From Rhizobium acidisoli (GTDB lineage Bacteria > Pseudomonadota > Alphaproteobacteria > Rhizobiales > Rhizobiaceae), in contig NZ_CP035002.1 of NCBI RefSeq assembly GCF_002531755.2, forward strand, positions 620,001 through 684,000: a stretch of 64,000 nt of DNA. The letters run 5' to 3'. Made by a program: the position numbers and the translations under genes. Positions 8,712 to 19,245 of the stretch are shown here, piece after piece (position 1 is the first letter of the stretch; each line of letters begins with the position of its first letter). A model generated the notes under the pieces. The model saw only the letters and a program-made list of their open reading frames with translations, was not told the DNA's origin and did not search any database.

Positions 8712-9010
8712 TTCGTATCGCTGTGTGATTTGAGTCCCCGTCTTGAGGTCGCGGCTCAAGCCTTCGCACTATTGTCGTGAGGCGAATTGGCTCTGCATGA
8801 GCGGATACGCGCCCGGCGGGTTGATCCATCCGTCAATCTCAAAATCGTGGATGGCGGCTTGGCTGCCCTATCGCGGGTCCGAGATGCAAAGTTTCAGGTG
8901 CAGATTTCGGTTGGTGACGGTATCCACCCGCCAAGAGTTCCCCACCGCCAAAAATGGTGGTCTTTGCTCTTGGACTGAGTGCCTAGTGATAGATAGGCAT
9001 TGCGCAGGCG
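8712..9010. other. intergenic region with two hairpins, no gene seen
   Basis: About 300 nt before the glpR promoter. One larger imperfect hairpin has outer arms CCAAGAG (8931-8937) and CTCTTGG (8967-8973) and inner arms CCACC (8942-8946) and GGTGG (8956-8960). A second has TGCCTA (8980-8985) and TAGGCA (8994-8999). Short open frames here have no ribosome site and unlikely composition. Paired hairpins could mark a small RNA or a repeat element. Confidence 0.35.
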
Positions 9011-9041
9011 TTCGCTTTCTTTAAAACGAAAGCAGATCGAA
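9011..9041 (+). promoter_or_regulatory. putative GlpR operator upstream of glpR
   Basis: The segment holds TTCG (9011-9014) and two inverted copies CGAA at 9027-9030 and 9038-9041, the latter two exactly 11 bp apart. TTAAAACGAAAG (9021-9032) is the reverse complement of a 12-mer found upstream of glpD. TTCG is the core half-site known for GlpR-type DeoR repressors. Probable autoregulation site, inferred. Confidence 0.5.
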
Positions 9042-9051
9042 AGGCGCGCCT

Positions 9052-9825
9052 ATGTTCTTGACCGACCGACAAACTGAAATCGTGGCGATTGCGAGATCGA
9101 GCGGCAGGGTTCTGGTCGAAGAACTCGCTTCGCGCTTTTCGGTGACACCGCAGACGATCCGCAAGGACCTGAACGATCTTTGCGATGCCCAAGTGCTGAC
9201 GCGCATCCATGGCGGCGCCACATTCCCGAGCGGAACCGAGAACGTCAAATACGAGGCGCGCCGGCAGATCGCCGCGTCCGAGAAACAGGCGATCGGCACG
9301 GCTGCGGTCGAGCTGATTCCGAGCGGGGCATCGCTTTTCATCAATATCGGGACGACGACCGAGGCGGTAGGCGAAGCACTCGCCAACCATCACGAGCTGA
9401 TGGTCATCACCAATAACATCAATGTTGCCAACAGGTTACGCTTGTTACCGGCAATCGAGGTGGTAATCGCCGGCGGTGTCGTGCGCGGTTCGGACGGCGG
9501 GATTGTCGGCGAAGCGGCTGTCGATTTCATCCGCCAGTTCAAGGTCGATTACGCCGTCATCGGCGCGTCGGCGATCGACGTGGACGGCGCGCTTCTCGAC
9601 TATGATTTTCGCGAGGTCAAGGTCGCCCAGGCGATCATCGCCAATGCCCGGCATGTCATTCTCGTTGCCGATTCCACCAAGTTCGAACGCACCGCGCCGG
9701 TCAGGATCGGCCAGCTTTCCCAGGTTCACACCTTCATAACCGACCACTGTCCGGTGCCGTCGATCCGCAATCTCTGCCTCGAAAACAATGTGAAGCTTAT
9801 CGAAACGAACGGCAGGTTTCGCTGA
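9052..9825 (+). CDS. glpR: DeoR-family repressor of glycerol genes
   Basis: 257 residues, standard DeoR length. The N-terminal winged HTH reads LTDRQTEIVAIARSSGRVLVEELASRF, with the DeoR signature VTPQTIRKDLNDLC and HGGA after it. The C-terminal DeoRC sensor domain carries INIGTTTEAVGEAL and the GGVVRGSDGGIVG region that binds a sugar phosphate, here probably glycerol-3-phosphate. It lies directly before glpD and the glycerol importer, and shared TTCG repeats precede both transcription units. The name is based on context as well as family. Confidence 0.85.
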   Translation: MFLTDRQTEIVAIARSSGRVLVEELASRFSVTPQTIRKDLNDLCDAQVLTRIHGGATFPSGTENVKYEARRQIAASEKQAIGTAAVELIPSGASLFINIGTTTEAVGEALANHHELMVITNNINVANRLRLLPAIEVVIAGGVVRGSDGGIVGEAAVDFIRQFKVDYAVIGASAIDVDGALLDYDFREVKVAQAIIANARHVILVADSTKFERTAPVRIGQLSQVHTFITDHCPVPSIRNLCLENNVKLIETNGRFR

Positions 9826-9866
9826 GGGCGAGGCAGGAAGCCGCTCCGAAATGATAATCCGCGAAA

Positions 9867-9915
9867 CATTCGTTTGACATTCGTATTCCTTTCGTTTTAA
9901 CTGCCTTCACTTTCG
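9867..9915 (+). promoter_or_regulatory. phased TTCG repeats upstream of glpD (putative GlpR operator)
   Basis: Three tandem 11-bp repeats, CATTCGTTTGA (9867-9877), CATTCGTATTC (9878-9888) and CTTTCGTTTTA (9889-9899), place TTCG on one helix face at 9869, 9880 and 9891. A fourth TTCG lies 21 bp on, at 9912. Eleven-bp direct repeats fit cooperative binding of a DeoR repressor. The 12-mer CTTTCGTTTTAA recurs inverted before glpR. Confidence 0.6.
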
Positions 9916-9967
9916 CAATCGCGCAAATTTGTGCGATGCGAAATCACGCGCAGGCTCGGAGGGGCAA

Positions 9968-11482
9968 TTGGGCCGGGAGATCTACGACATATTCGTCATC
10001 GGTGGCGGCATTAACGGCTGCGGCATTGCGCGCGATGCTGTCGGGCGCGGCTATGCCGTCGCGCTGGCGGAGATGAACGATTTCGCCTCCGGCACCTCGT
10101 CGGGCGCCACCAAGCTGATCCATGGCGGGTTGCGGTATCTCGAGCATTATGAATTTCGCCTGGTGCGTGAATCGCTGATGGAGCGCGAAATCCTCTGGGC
10201 GATGGCGCCGCATATCATCTGGCCGCTGCGCTTCGTGCTGCCCTACCACAAGGGCGGCATCCGGCCGGCCTGGCTGATCCGGCTCGGCCTCTTCCTTTAC
10301 GACCATCTCGGCGGCCGCAAGCTGCTCCCGGCGACCGCGGTGCTCGACATGCGTCGCGACCCGGCTGGCAAGCCGCTGAAGGCGCTGTTTACCAAGGCCT
10401 TCGAATATTCCGACGGCTGGGTCGATGACGCCCGCATGGTGGTGCTGAATGCCCGCGATGCCGCCGACAAGGGGGCGACCATCATGCCGCGCACCAAGGT
10501 GGTGTCGGCAAGACGCGAAAACGGCCTCTGGCACATCGAGACCACCGATACAGTCACCGGCCGCAATGACAGCCACCAGGCCCGCATGCTGGTCAATGCC
10601 GCCGGCCCCTGGGTCGACCATGTCATCCGCTCCGCCTTTGGCCAGAACGAGGCTCACCACGTTCGTCTCGTCCAAGGCAGCCATATCGTGGTGAAGAAGA
10701 AGTTCGACGACCCTCGCGCCTATTTCTTTCAGAATCCCGATAACCGCATCATCTTCGCCATTCCCTATGAGGGCGACTTCACCCTGATCGGCACCACCGA
10801 TCGCGATTACACCGCTGATCCCAGGGATGTCCGGATCTCCGAGGAGGAGACCGTCTATCTCTGCAATGCCGCCTCGGAATATTTCAAGGAGCCGGTCAGG
10901 CCGGAGGATATCGTCTGGACTTATTCGGCGGTCCGGCCGCTTTATGACGACGGCGCCTCGAAGGCGCAGGAGGCGACGCGCGACTACGTGCTGAAGCTGG
11001 AGGGCGAAGGAAATGCGGCGCCGCTGCTCAACGTCTTCGGCGGCAAGCTCACCACCTATCGCCGGCTTTCCGAACACGCGCTGGAGAAGATCGGCGCTGC
11101 GATCGGCGTCAAGGGCGCCCCGTGGACGGCCAAAAGCCATCTGCCCGGCGGTGACTTCCCGGTCCGGGGATACGATGCCGAGGTCGCCGATCTGAAACGG
11201 CGTTATCCGTTCCTCGCCGATCGGCATGCCCGCCGGCTGGTCCGCCGCTACGGCACGAGGACAAGGGCACTGCTCGGCGAAGCCCGCGGCCTCGACGATC
11301 TCGGACGGCTGTTCGGCGGTGATCTCTACGAGGCCGAGGTCACCTATCTCGTTGAACATGAATGGGCCCGGCACGCCGAAGACGTGTTGTGGAGAAGGAC
11401 AAAGGATGGTCTGCGCCTTTCGAAGGAGCAGGCTCAGTCACTGGAGGAGTACATGGCTGCCATACCGGCGATGGTCGGTTAG
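9968..11482 (+). CDS. glpD: glycerol-3-phosphate dehydrogenase (FAD, aerobic)
   Basis: 504 residues, close to E. coli GlpD (501). It oxidises glycerol-3-phosphate to dihydroxyacetone phosphate at the inner membrane and passes electrons to quinone. The FAD-binding motif is IFVIGGGINGCGIARDAVGRG near the N-terminus, followed by TSSGATKLIHGGLRYLEHYEF, which is almost identical across GlpD. TTG 9968 is preferred: it has GGAGG (9958-9962) upstream and begins the protein where GlpD usually begins. A TTG at 9929 would add 13 residues. First gene of the glycerol operon, behind the TTCG repeats. Confidence 0.93.
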   Translation: MGREIYDIFVIGGGINGCGIARDAVGRGYAVALAEMNDFASGTSSGATKLIHGGLRYLEHYEFRLVRESLMEREILWAMAPHIIWPLRFVLPYHKGGIRPAWLIRLGLFLYDHLGGRKLLPATAVLDMRRDPAGKPLKALFTKAFEYSDGWVDDARMVVLNARDAADKGATIMPRTKVVSARRENGLWHIETTDTVTGRNDSHQARMLVNAAGPWVDHVIRSAFGQNEAHHVRLVQGSHIVVKKKFDDPRAYFFQNPDNRIIFAIPYEGDFTLIGTTDRDYTADPRDVRISEEETVYLCNAASEYFKEPVRPEDIVWTYSAVRPLYDDGASKAQEATRDYVLKLEGEGNAAPLLNVFGGKLTTYRRLSEHALEKIGAAIGVKGAPWTAKSHLPGGDFPVRGYDAEVADLKRRYPFLADRHARRLVRRYGTRTRALLGEARGLDDLGRLFGGDLYEAEVTYLVEHEWARHAEDVLWRRTKDGLRLSKEQAQSLEEYMAAIPAMVG

Positions 11483-11523
11483 GCGGCGTGTGGTCCCCGC
11501 TGCGTGGAGGCACGGGAACAGGA

Positions 11524-12603
11524 ATGCTGGAACTGCGGAAGGCCGCAAAGATGGTGGGAGGAGACTATCATATCCACCCGACCGATCTTGTTTTTGAAAG
11601 AGGAACGCTGAACGTTCTGCTTGGGCCGACCTTGTCGGGCAAGACTTCGTTGATGCGTCTGATGGCCGGCCTTGATCGGCCGACAACCGGTACGATCCAT
11701 TTTGATGGTGCTGACGTGACAGGTATGCCTGTCCAGAAGCGCAACATCGCCATGGTCTACCAGCAGTTCATCAATTATCCGGCATTGACGGTCTACGAGA
11801 ATATTGCCTCGCCGCTGCGGATTGCCGGCAAGGATGCCAAGGTCATCGATCTGGAGGTGCGCAAGGCTGCAGAACTTCTGAAACTCGGTCCCTATCTCGA
11901 TCGCACGCCGCTCAACCTCTCGGGCGGCCAGCAGCAACGCACGGCGCTTGCCCGTGCACTGGTGAAGAATGCGAGCCTTGTCTTGATGGACGAGCCGCTT
12001 GCCAACCTCGACTACAAGCTGCGTGAGGAACTGCGGCAGGAATTGCCGCGGATCTTCGCGCTGTCCGGCGCGATCTTCGTCTATGCCACGACGGAACCCT
12101 CCGAAGCCTTGTTGCTGGGTGGCAATACGGCAACGCTCAGCGAGGGCCGGATCACCCAGTTCGGCCCGACGGTCGAGGTCTATCGCCATCCGTTCGATCT
12201 GACGACGGCGAAAACCTTTGCCGATCCGCCGCTGAATTTTATTGATCTGGTCAAAGCGGAAGGCAATTTCCTGCGCGACGGCGCTCTGATTTTTGCCGTG
12301 CCGCCGCATCTTCAGAATGTGCCGGACGGGCCGGCAACCGTAGCGTTTCACCCGCATCATCTTGCACCGACCGCCCAGACGGCTGGTTCGGCGCGGATGA
12401 CGGCGCGAACACAGGTTTCGGAGATCACCGGGTCGGAAAGTTTTGTCCACCTGCAATTTGCCGACACCCGCTGGGTGATGCTTGCGCACGGCATCCACAA
12501 TATCGAGCCGGACACGGACATCTCCGTTTTCATCGATACGCGCCACCTGATGGCATTCGGCGCGGACGGCCGGGCAATCACCACCGCCAGGCAAGGGGGC
12601 TAG
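11524..12603 (+). CDS. glpS: glycerol ABC importer, ATP-binding subunit 1
   Basis: 359 residues with an ABC ATPase domain and a C-terminal TOBE-like regulatory part, as in MalK-type subunits. Walker A is GPTLSGKT (34-41), the signature is a perfect LSGGQ (132-136), Walker B is LVLMDEP (152-158). The H-switch is missing: VYATTEP has Thr190 where other subunits, including GlpT next door, have His. ATG 11524 lies 41 nt after glpD. GlpS and GlpT probably form a heterodimer on permeases GlpP/GlpQ. The name follows the glp genes of R. leguminosarum. Confidence 0.85.
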   Translation: MLELRKAAKMVGGDYHIHPTDLVFERGTLNVLLGPTLSGKTSLMRLMAGLDRPTTGTIHFDGADVTGMPVQKRNIAMVYQQFINYPALTVYENIASPLRIAGKDAKVIDLEVRKAAELLKLGPYLDRTPLNLSGGQQQRTALARALVKNASLVLMDEPLANLDYKLREELRQELPRIFALSGAIFVYATTEPSEALLLGGNTATLSEGRITQFGPTVEVYRHPFDLTTAKTFADPPLNFIDLVKAEGNFLRDGALIFAVPPHLQNVPDGPATVAFHPHHLAPTAQTAGSARMTARTQVSEITGSESFVHLQFADTRWVMLAHGIHNIEPDTDISVFIDTRHLMAFGADGRAITTARQGG

Positions 12604-12612
12604 GAGAAAATC

Positions 12613-13683
12613 ATGGCACGTGTCACCCTCGATCATATTCGCCATGCCTATGGGCCGAACCCGAAGAGCGAGAAGGACTACGCTCTCAAGGAAGTGCATC
12701 ACGAGTGGAACGACGGCGGCGCCTATGCGCTCCTCGGACCTTCGGGCTGCGGAAAGACCTCGCTGCTCAATATCATTTCCGGCCTCATTCAGCCGTCAGA
12801 AGGGCGAATTCTCTTCGACGGACAGGACGTCACGAACCTGCCGACGCAGCAGCGAAATATCGCGCAGGTCTTCCAGTTTCCGGTCATCTACGACACGATG
12901 ACGGTCTACGATAACCTCGCCTTTCCCCTGCGCAACCGCGGCGTGGCCGAGGCGGATGTCGACCGGCGTGTCCGCGAAATCCTCGAAATGATCGACCTTT
13001 CCGGCTGGGCAAAGCGGCGCGCGCGCGGCTTGACGGCGGACCAAAAGCAGAAGATTTCACTCGGCCGCGGCCTCGTTCGCTCGGATGTGAACGCCATTCT
13101 CTTTGACGAGCCGCTCACTGTTATCGATCCGCATATGAAATGGGTGCTGCGATCGCAGTTGAAGCGGCTGCATAAGCAGTTCGGTTTTACCATGGTCTAT
13201 GTCACGCATGACCAGACGGAGGCGCTGACCTTCGCCGACAAAGTCGTGGTGATGTATGACGGCGAGATCGTGCAGATCGGCACGCCGGCCGAACTCTTCG
13301 AGCGTCCGAGCCATACCTTCGTCGGCTACTTCATCGGTTCGCCGGGCATGAACTTCATGCCGGCCAAGGTGGAGGGCAATACGGTTCGCGTCGGCGAGCA
13401 CGCGCTGACGCTCGACTATGCGCCAAAGACTTCGTCAGCGGCCAAGGTAGAGCTTGGAATCCGGCCCGAATTTATCCGGATCGGCCGCGAGGGCATGCCT
13501 GTGACGGTCAGCAAGGTGGAAGATATCGGCCGGCAGAAGATCGTCCGCGCACAGTTTGCCGGCCAGCCGATCGCAATCGTCGTTCCTGAGGACGAGGAAA
13601 TTCCGGCTGATCCCCGAGTGACCTTCGAGCCATCGGGCATCAGTATCTATGCCGACTCTTGGCGCGCCGGACGGGAGGCTTGA
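12613..13683 (+). CDS. glpT: glycerol ABC importer, ATP-binding subunit 2
   Basis: 356 residues, MalK/UgpC type. Walker A is GPSGCGKT (42-49), Walker B AILFDEP, and the H-switch His199 is intact in VYVTHDQTEA. The signature motif is degraded: LTADQ (140-144) stands where LSGGQ is expected. Thus GlpS and GlpT have complementary defects. Good ribosome site (TAGGAGAAAATC). Starts 9 nt after glpS and ends 2 nt before glpP. Unrelated to the E. coli antiporter also called GlpT. Confidence 0.85.
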   Translation: MARVTLDHIRHAYGPNPKSEKDYALKEVHHEWNDGGAYALLGPSGCGKTSLLNIISGLIQPSEGRILFDGQDVTNLPTQQRNIAQVFQFPVIYDTMTVYDNLAFPLRNRGVAEADVDRRVREILEMIDLSGWAKRRARGLTADQKQKISLGRGLVRSDVNAILFDEPLTVIDPHMKWVLRSQLKRLHKQFGFTMVYVTHDQTEALTFADKVVVMYDGEIVQIGTPAELFERPSHTFVGYFIGSPGMNFMPAKVEGNTVRVGEHALTLDYAPKTSSAAKVELGIRPEFIRIGREGMPVTVSKVEDIGRQKIVRAQFAGQPIAIVVPEDEEIPADPRVTFEPSGISIYADSWRAGREA

Positions 13684-13685
13684 TC

Positions 13686-14552
13686 ATGGAAAAAACCTGG
13701 AACAACAAAGCCTGGTTTCTGGTTCTGCCGGTCCTCGTGCTGGTGGCTTTCTCGGCTGTCATTCCCTTGATGACGGTTGTGAACTATTCCGTTCAGGACA
13801 CTTTCGGAAACAACCAGTTCTTCTGGAACGGAACCGACTGGTTTATCGAAATCCTGCATTCCGACCGTTTCTGGGCCGCCCTGCAGCGAAACCTGATTTT
13901 TTCGCTGATCATCCTCGCGCTGGAGATCCCGCTCGGTATCTTCATTGCGCTCAACATGCCGAAATCAGGCATCGGCGTGCCGGTTTGCCTGGTTCTGATG
14001 GCACTGCCGCTGTTGATCCCGTGGAACGTGGTCGGCACGATCTGGCAGGTGTTCGGCCGCAACGACATCGGTTTGTTCGGCTATTACGTCAACGCCCTCG
14101 GCATCGATTACAACTATGTGCAGGATCCGCTCGACGCCTGGGTGACGATCATCATCATGGATGTCTGGCACTGGACGAGCCTGGTCGTCTTGCTCTGCTA
14201 TGCCGGCCTCGTTTCCATTCCGGATGCTTTCTATCAGGCAGCCAAGATCGACGGTGCGTCCCGTTGGGCGGTGTTCCGCTATATCCAGCTGCCGAAGATG
14301 AAGCGCGTTCTGCTGATCGCCGTGCTGCTGCGTTTCATGGATAGTTTCATGATCTACACCGAGCCTTTTGTCGTCACCGGCGGCGGTCCAGGCAACTCGA
14401 CCACTTTCCTGTCGATCGATCTGGTCAAGACCGCCCTGGGGCAGTTTGACCTCGGTCCGGCAGCTGCCATGTCGCTGATCTATTTCCTGATCATCCTGTT
14501 GCTTTCGTGGGTGTTCTACACCGTCATGACCAGCCACGACGCGGAGAATTGA
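13686..14552 (+). CDS. glpP: glycerol ABC importer, permease 1
   Basis: 288 residues, MalF/UgpA type inner-membrane permease with about six hydrophobic segments, the first at WFLVLPVLVLVAFSAVIPL. The ATPase-docking EAA loop reads YQAAKIDGASRWAVFRYIQLP. ATG 13686 is 2 nt after the glpT stop; GGGAGG lies across the junction. Pairs with GlpQ to form the pore for glycerol. Calls are from family and gene order. Confidence 0.85.
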   Translation: MEKTWNNKAWFLVLPVLVLVAFSAVIPLMTVVNYSVQDTFGNNQFFWNGTDWFIEILHSDRFWAALQRNLIFSLIILALEIPLGIFIALNMPKSGIGVPVCLVLMALPLLIPWNVVGTIWQVFGRNDIGLFGYYVNALGIDYNYVQDPLDAWVTIIIMDVWHWTSLVVLLCYAGLVSIPDAFYQAAKIDGASRWAVFRYIQLPKMKRVLLIAVLLRFMDSFMIYTEPFVVTGGGPGNSTTFLSIDLVKTALGQFDLGPAAAMSLIYFLIILLLSWVFYTVMTSHDAEN

Positions 14553-14553
14553 T

Positions 14554-15465
14554 ATGAGCGCCTCCAACGAAACGACAGCCAGCCGAAACGTCCCAGGCGT
14601 TACCAGTGTCGCAAGCGGGCTCTCCGCCGATGAGGTCAGCCGTCTGATGCGCCGGCGCGGCGAGGAATCGCGCTGGTGGTGGCTGGTTCCGACCATCTAT
14701 ATCATCGTGCTGCTGCTGCCGATCTATTGGCTCGTCAACATGAGCTTCAAGACCAATGCGGAAATCGTCAATTCTCTGACGCTTTATCCTCATAACCCGA
14801 CGATCGCCAATTACGTGACGATCTTCACCGAGAAGGCGTGGTATTCCGGCTATATCAATTCGATCAGCTATGTCGTCATGAACATGGTGATCTCGGTGGC
14901 AGCCGCGCTGCCGGCAGCCTATGCCTTCTCCCGATATCGGTTCCTCGGCGACAAGCATCTGTTCTTCTGGTTGCTGACCAACCGGATGGCGCCGCCGGCA
15001 GTCTTTGCCCTGCCATTCTTCCAGCTCTACTCGGCCTTTGGACTGATCGATACGCATATCGCCGTGGCATTGGCGCATTGCCTCTTCAACGTCCCGCTGG
15101 CGGTCTGGATCCTTGAAGGCTTCATGTCCGGCGTGCCGAAGGAAATCGACGAGACGGCCTATATCGATGGCTACTCCTTCCCACGGTTCTTCCTGAAGAT
15201 CTTCACGCCGCTGATTGCGAGCGGCATCGGTGTCGCCTGTTTCTTCTGCTTCATGTTCTCTTGGGTCGAGTTGCTGATCGCACGAACGCTGACGACGACC
15301 GACGCGAAGCCGATCGCCGCCACCATGACCCGCACCGTCTCTGCCTCAGGCATGGATTGGGGCCTGCTCGCCGCCGCGGGTGTTCTGACCTTGATCCCGG
15401 GGGCGCTGGTGATCTGGTTTGTGCGCAATTACATCGCCAAGGGCTTTGCCCTGGGGAGGGTTTGA
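14554..15465 (+). CDS. glpQ: glycerol ABC importer, permease 2
   Basis: 303 residues, MalG/UgpE type. A cytoplasmic N-terminus of about 45 residues (ADEVSRLMRRRGEESR) precedes the first membrane segment (IIVLLLPIYWLVNMSFKTN). The EAA loop is DETAYIDGYSFPRFFLKIFTPL. Starts 1 nt after the glpP stop and shares its stop A with the next ATG (TGATG), so translation is coupled. Not related to the glycerophosphodiesterase GlpQ of enteric bacteria. Confidence 0.85.
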   Translation: MSASNETTASRNVPGVTSVASGLSADEVSRLMRRRGEESRWWWLVPTIYIIVLLLPIYWLVNMSFKTNAEIVNSLTLYPHNPTIANYVTIFTEKAWYSGYINSISYVVMNMVISVAAALPAAYAFSRYRFLGDKHLFFWLLTNRMAPPAVFALPFFQLYSAFGLIDTHIAVALAHCLFNVPLAVWILEGFMSGVPKEIDETAYIDGYSFPRFFLKIFTPLIASGIGVACFFCFMFSWVELLIARTLTTTDAKPIAATMTRTVSASGMDWGLLAAAGVLTLIPGALVIWFVRNYIAKGFALGRV

Positions 15466-15761
15466 TGAGCTTTTCGCTTCCCGATTTTTCATGGATGGCA
15501 TGGACCTGGCCGACGGCCGCTTTCTTCATCGTCATCGTATTGCTGCTGATCGGCATGGGTGTCTGGGAATATGCGGTCCCGGGCGGCAACCCCCGGATCG
15601 GAATCCTGCGCTTCGAGACGACGCGCGGTGACCGGCTTTTCCTTTCGCTGCTCGGCAGCGCCTTTATCCATCTTGCCTGGCTTGGTCTCGCGGGATCAAG
15701 CCTCTGGTGGGCTCTCGCTCTCTCCGTCGTCTACGCCATCGGCGTATTCCGTTACGTGTGA
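15465..15761 (+). CDS. glpU: DUF2160 small membrane protein of the glycerol importer
   Basis: 98 residues with three hydrophobic segments (AAFFIVIVLLLIGMGVWEYA, LFLSLLGSAFIHLAWLGLAG, LWWALALSVVYAIGVFRYV). This matches DUF2160 proteins found inside glp importer operons of rhizobia and pseudomonads. The role is unknown; a small accessory membrane subunit is likely. ATG 15465 overlaps the glpQ stop by one base. Confidence 0.75.
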   Translation: MSFSLPDFSWMAWTWPTAAFFIVIVLLLIGMGVWEYAVPGGNPRIGILRFETTRGDRLFLSLLGSAFIHLAWLGLAGSSLWWALALSVVYAIGVFRYV

Positions 15762-15842
15762 GGCAAACTGATGCAGACGGCCGGGGATTTTTCTGGCCGC
15801 CTGAGACGTGAAGACTGCAATCGCAAACCCTGGGAGGATATT

Positions 15843-17567
<1,725 letters not shown>

Positions 17568-17578
17568 GGCGGACCTCC

Positions 17579-17637
17579 CGGCCGGAAGCGACGAGGCTTC
17601 CGGCCGTCACTCCCCGCCACCGGCCACGGCCGGTGGC
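17579..17637 (+). terminator. two hairpins between glpV and glpK
   Basis: First hairpin: CGGCCGGAAGC (17579-17589) pairs perfectly with 17596-17606, 6-nt loop. Second: GCCACCGGCC (17616-17625) pairs with GGCCGGTGGC (17628-17637). Neither has a long T tract. They may end most glpSTPQUV transcripts or protect the 3' end of the abundant glpV message while letting some reading into glpK continue. Confidence 0.55.
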
Positions 17638-17717
17638 AACCACAATCTTCTCTCATGAAATCTCCGCATCCGCCCTCTTTGCCGGGCGGCGCGGTTTCGT
17701 GCGAGCCGGAGACGGAT

Positions 17718-19220
17718 ATGAGCGGCTATATTCTTTCAATCGACCAGGGCACGACGTCGTCGCGTGCGATCATCTTCGATGGTCGCATGAAAATGGCCGG
17801 CTCGGCCCAAGCGGAGATCGCCCAATATTACCCGCAGCCCGGTTGGGTGGAGCATGACGCCACTGAGATCTGGCAGTCCGTCATCGATACCGTGCGCAAG
17901 GCGATTGCCGATGCCGGTCTTGAAGCCGCCGCCATTGCCGCGATCGGCATCACCAATCAGCGCGAGACGGCGGTCGTCTGGGACCGACGGTCGGGCGCGC
18001 CGCTTCACCGGGCGATCGTCTGGCAGGACAGGCGCACGGCCGAAATGTGCGAGAGCCTGAAGGCCGACGGATACGAGAAGCTGTTTTCCGCCAAGACCGG
18101 CCTGCTGCTCGACCCCTATTTCTCCGGAACCAAGCTGCGCTGGCTGCTCGACAATGTCGACGGCCTGCGGGAGAAGGCGGAGGCGGGCAACGTCTGCTTC
18201 GGCACGATCGACAGCTGGCTGATCTACAATCTGACTGATGGTCGTGTGCACGCCACCGATGCGACCAACGCGTCGCGAACGCTGCTTTATAATATCGACG
18301 ACGGCGTTTGGGACGAGGAGCTGCTCGGCATTCTCGGCATCCCGGCCGTGATGCTTCCCGAAGTCCGGGAATGCGCCGATGATTTCGGCCGTGTCGATAA
18401 GACCCTGTTCGGTGCGGAGCTTCCGATCCTCGGCGTCGCCGGCGACCAGCAGGCGGCGGCCGTGGGCAATGCCTGCTTCGAGCCCGGCATGATGAAATCC
18501 ACCTATGGCACCGGCTGCTTTGCCCTGCTGAACACCGGCAGGGATCGTGTTTCCTCCTCCAACCGGATGCTGACGACGATCGCATACAGGCTCGATGGAG
18601 AGACGACCTATGCGCTCGAAGGTTCGATCTTCATCGCCGGTGCCGCCGTGCAATGGCTGCGCGACGGGCTCGGCATCATCGGCCAGGCGTCGGAGGCGGG
18701 CGTGCTCGCAGCCAAAGCCGATCCGGGGCAGCAGGTCTATATCGTCCCGGCCTTCACCGGCCTCGGCGCACCCTACTGGGATCCGGCCGCACGCGGTGCG
18801 ATCTTCGGCCTGACGCGAAACAGCGGACCGGCGGAATTTGCCCGCGCCGTGCTCGAATCCGTCGCCTACCAGACACTCGATCTGCTGGTGGCGATGAAGA
18901 AGGACTGGGGCGTCAACCAGCTTGAAACCGTGCTGCGCGTCGATGGCGGCATGGCGGCTTCGGATTGGACGATGCAGTGCCTGGCCGACATGACCGGAAA
19001 TCCCGTCGACCGGTCGGCGATCCGCGAGACGACGGCGCTGGGTGCCGCCTGGCTTGCCGGCTCGAAAGCCGGCATCTGGCCCGGCAGGCGGGATTTTGCG
19101 CAGGCCTGGGCCTGCGACCGCCGCTTCAACCCCTCGATGGAGGAGGGTGAACGGCAGGCCAAGATCATCGGCTGGAAGAATGCCGTCTCGCGGATGATTT
19201 CGGACGCCTCGGCGGGCTGA
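17718..19220 (+). CDS. glpK: glycerol kinase
   Basis: 500 residues, the size of E. coli GlpK. FGGY-type kinase making glycerol-3-phosphate from glycerol and ATP. The N-terminal phosphate loop is [17 protein letters not shown], the substrate region [31 protein letters not shown], and the second nucleotide-binding stretch is GALNT-like ([12 protein letters not shown]) with [11 protein letters not shown] further on. ATG 17718 begins the protein at the conserved start; an upstream frame without homology is ignored. With GlpD and the importer it completes glycerol uptake to dihydroxyacetone phosphate. Confidence 0.95.
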   Translation: MSGYILSIDQGTTSSRAIIFDGRMKMAGSAQAEIAQYYPQPGWVEHDATEIWQSVIDTVRKAIADAGLEAAAIAAIGITNQRETAVVWDRRSGAPLHRAIVWQDRRTAEMCESLKADGYEKLFSAKTGLLLDPYFSGTKLRWLLDNVDGLREKAEAGNVCFGTIDSWLIYNLTDGRVHATDATNASRTLLYNIDDGVWDEELLGILGIPAVMLPEVRECADDFGRVDKTLFGAELPILGVAGDQQAAAVGNACFEPGMMKSTYGTGCFALLNTGRDRVSSSNRMLTTIAYRLDGETTYALEGSIFIAGAAVQWLRDGLGIIGQASEAGVLAAKADPGQQVYIVPAFTGLGAPYWDPAARGAIFGLTRNSGPAEFARAVLESVAYQTLDLLVAMKKDWGVNQLETVLRVDGGMAASDWTMQCLADMTGNPVDRSAIRETTALGAAWLAGSKAGIWPGRRDFAQAWACDRRFNPSMEEGERQAKIIGWKNAVSRMISDASAG

Positions 19221-19245
19221 CACCTGTCCTGGATGCGGCTGTCTC

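Noticed and set aside
9944..11374. 476-codon open frame on the minus strand
   Set aside because: It is the antisense of glpD; its composition follows from glpD codon use and it has no recognisable motif.
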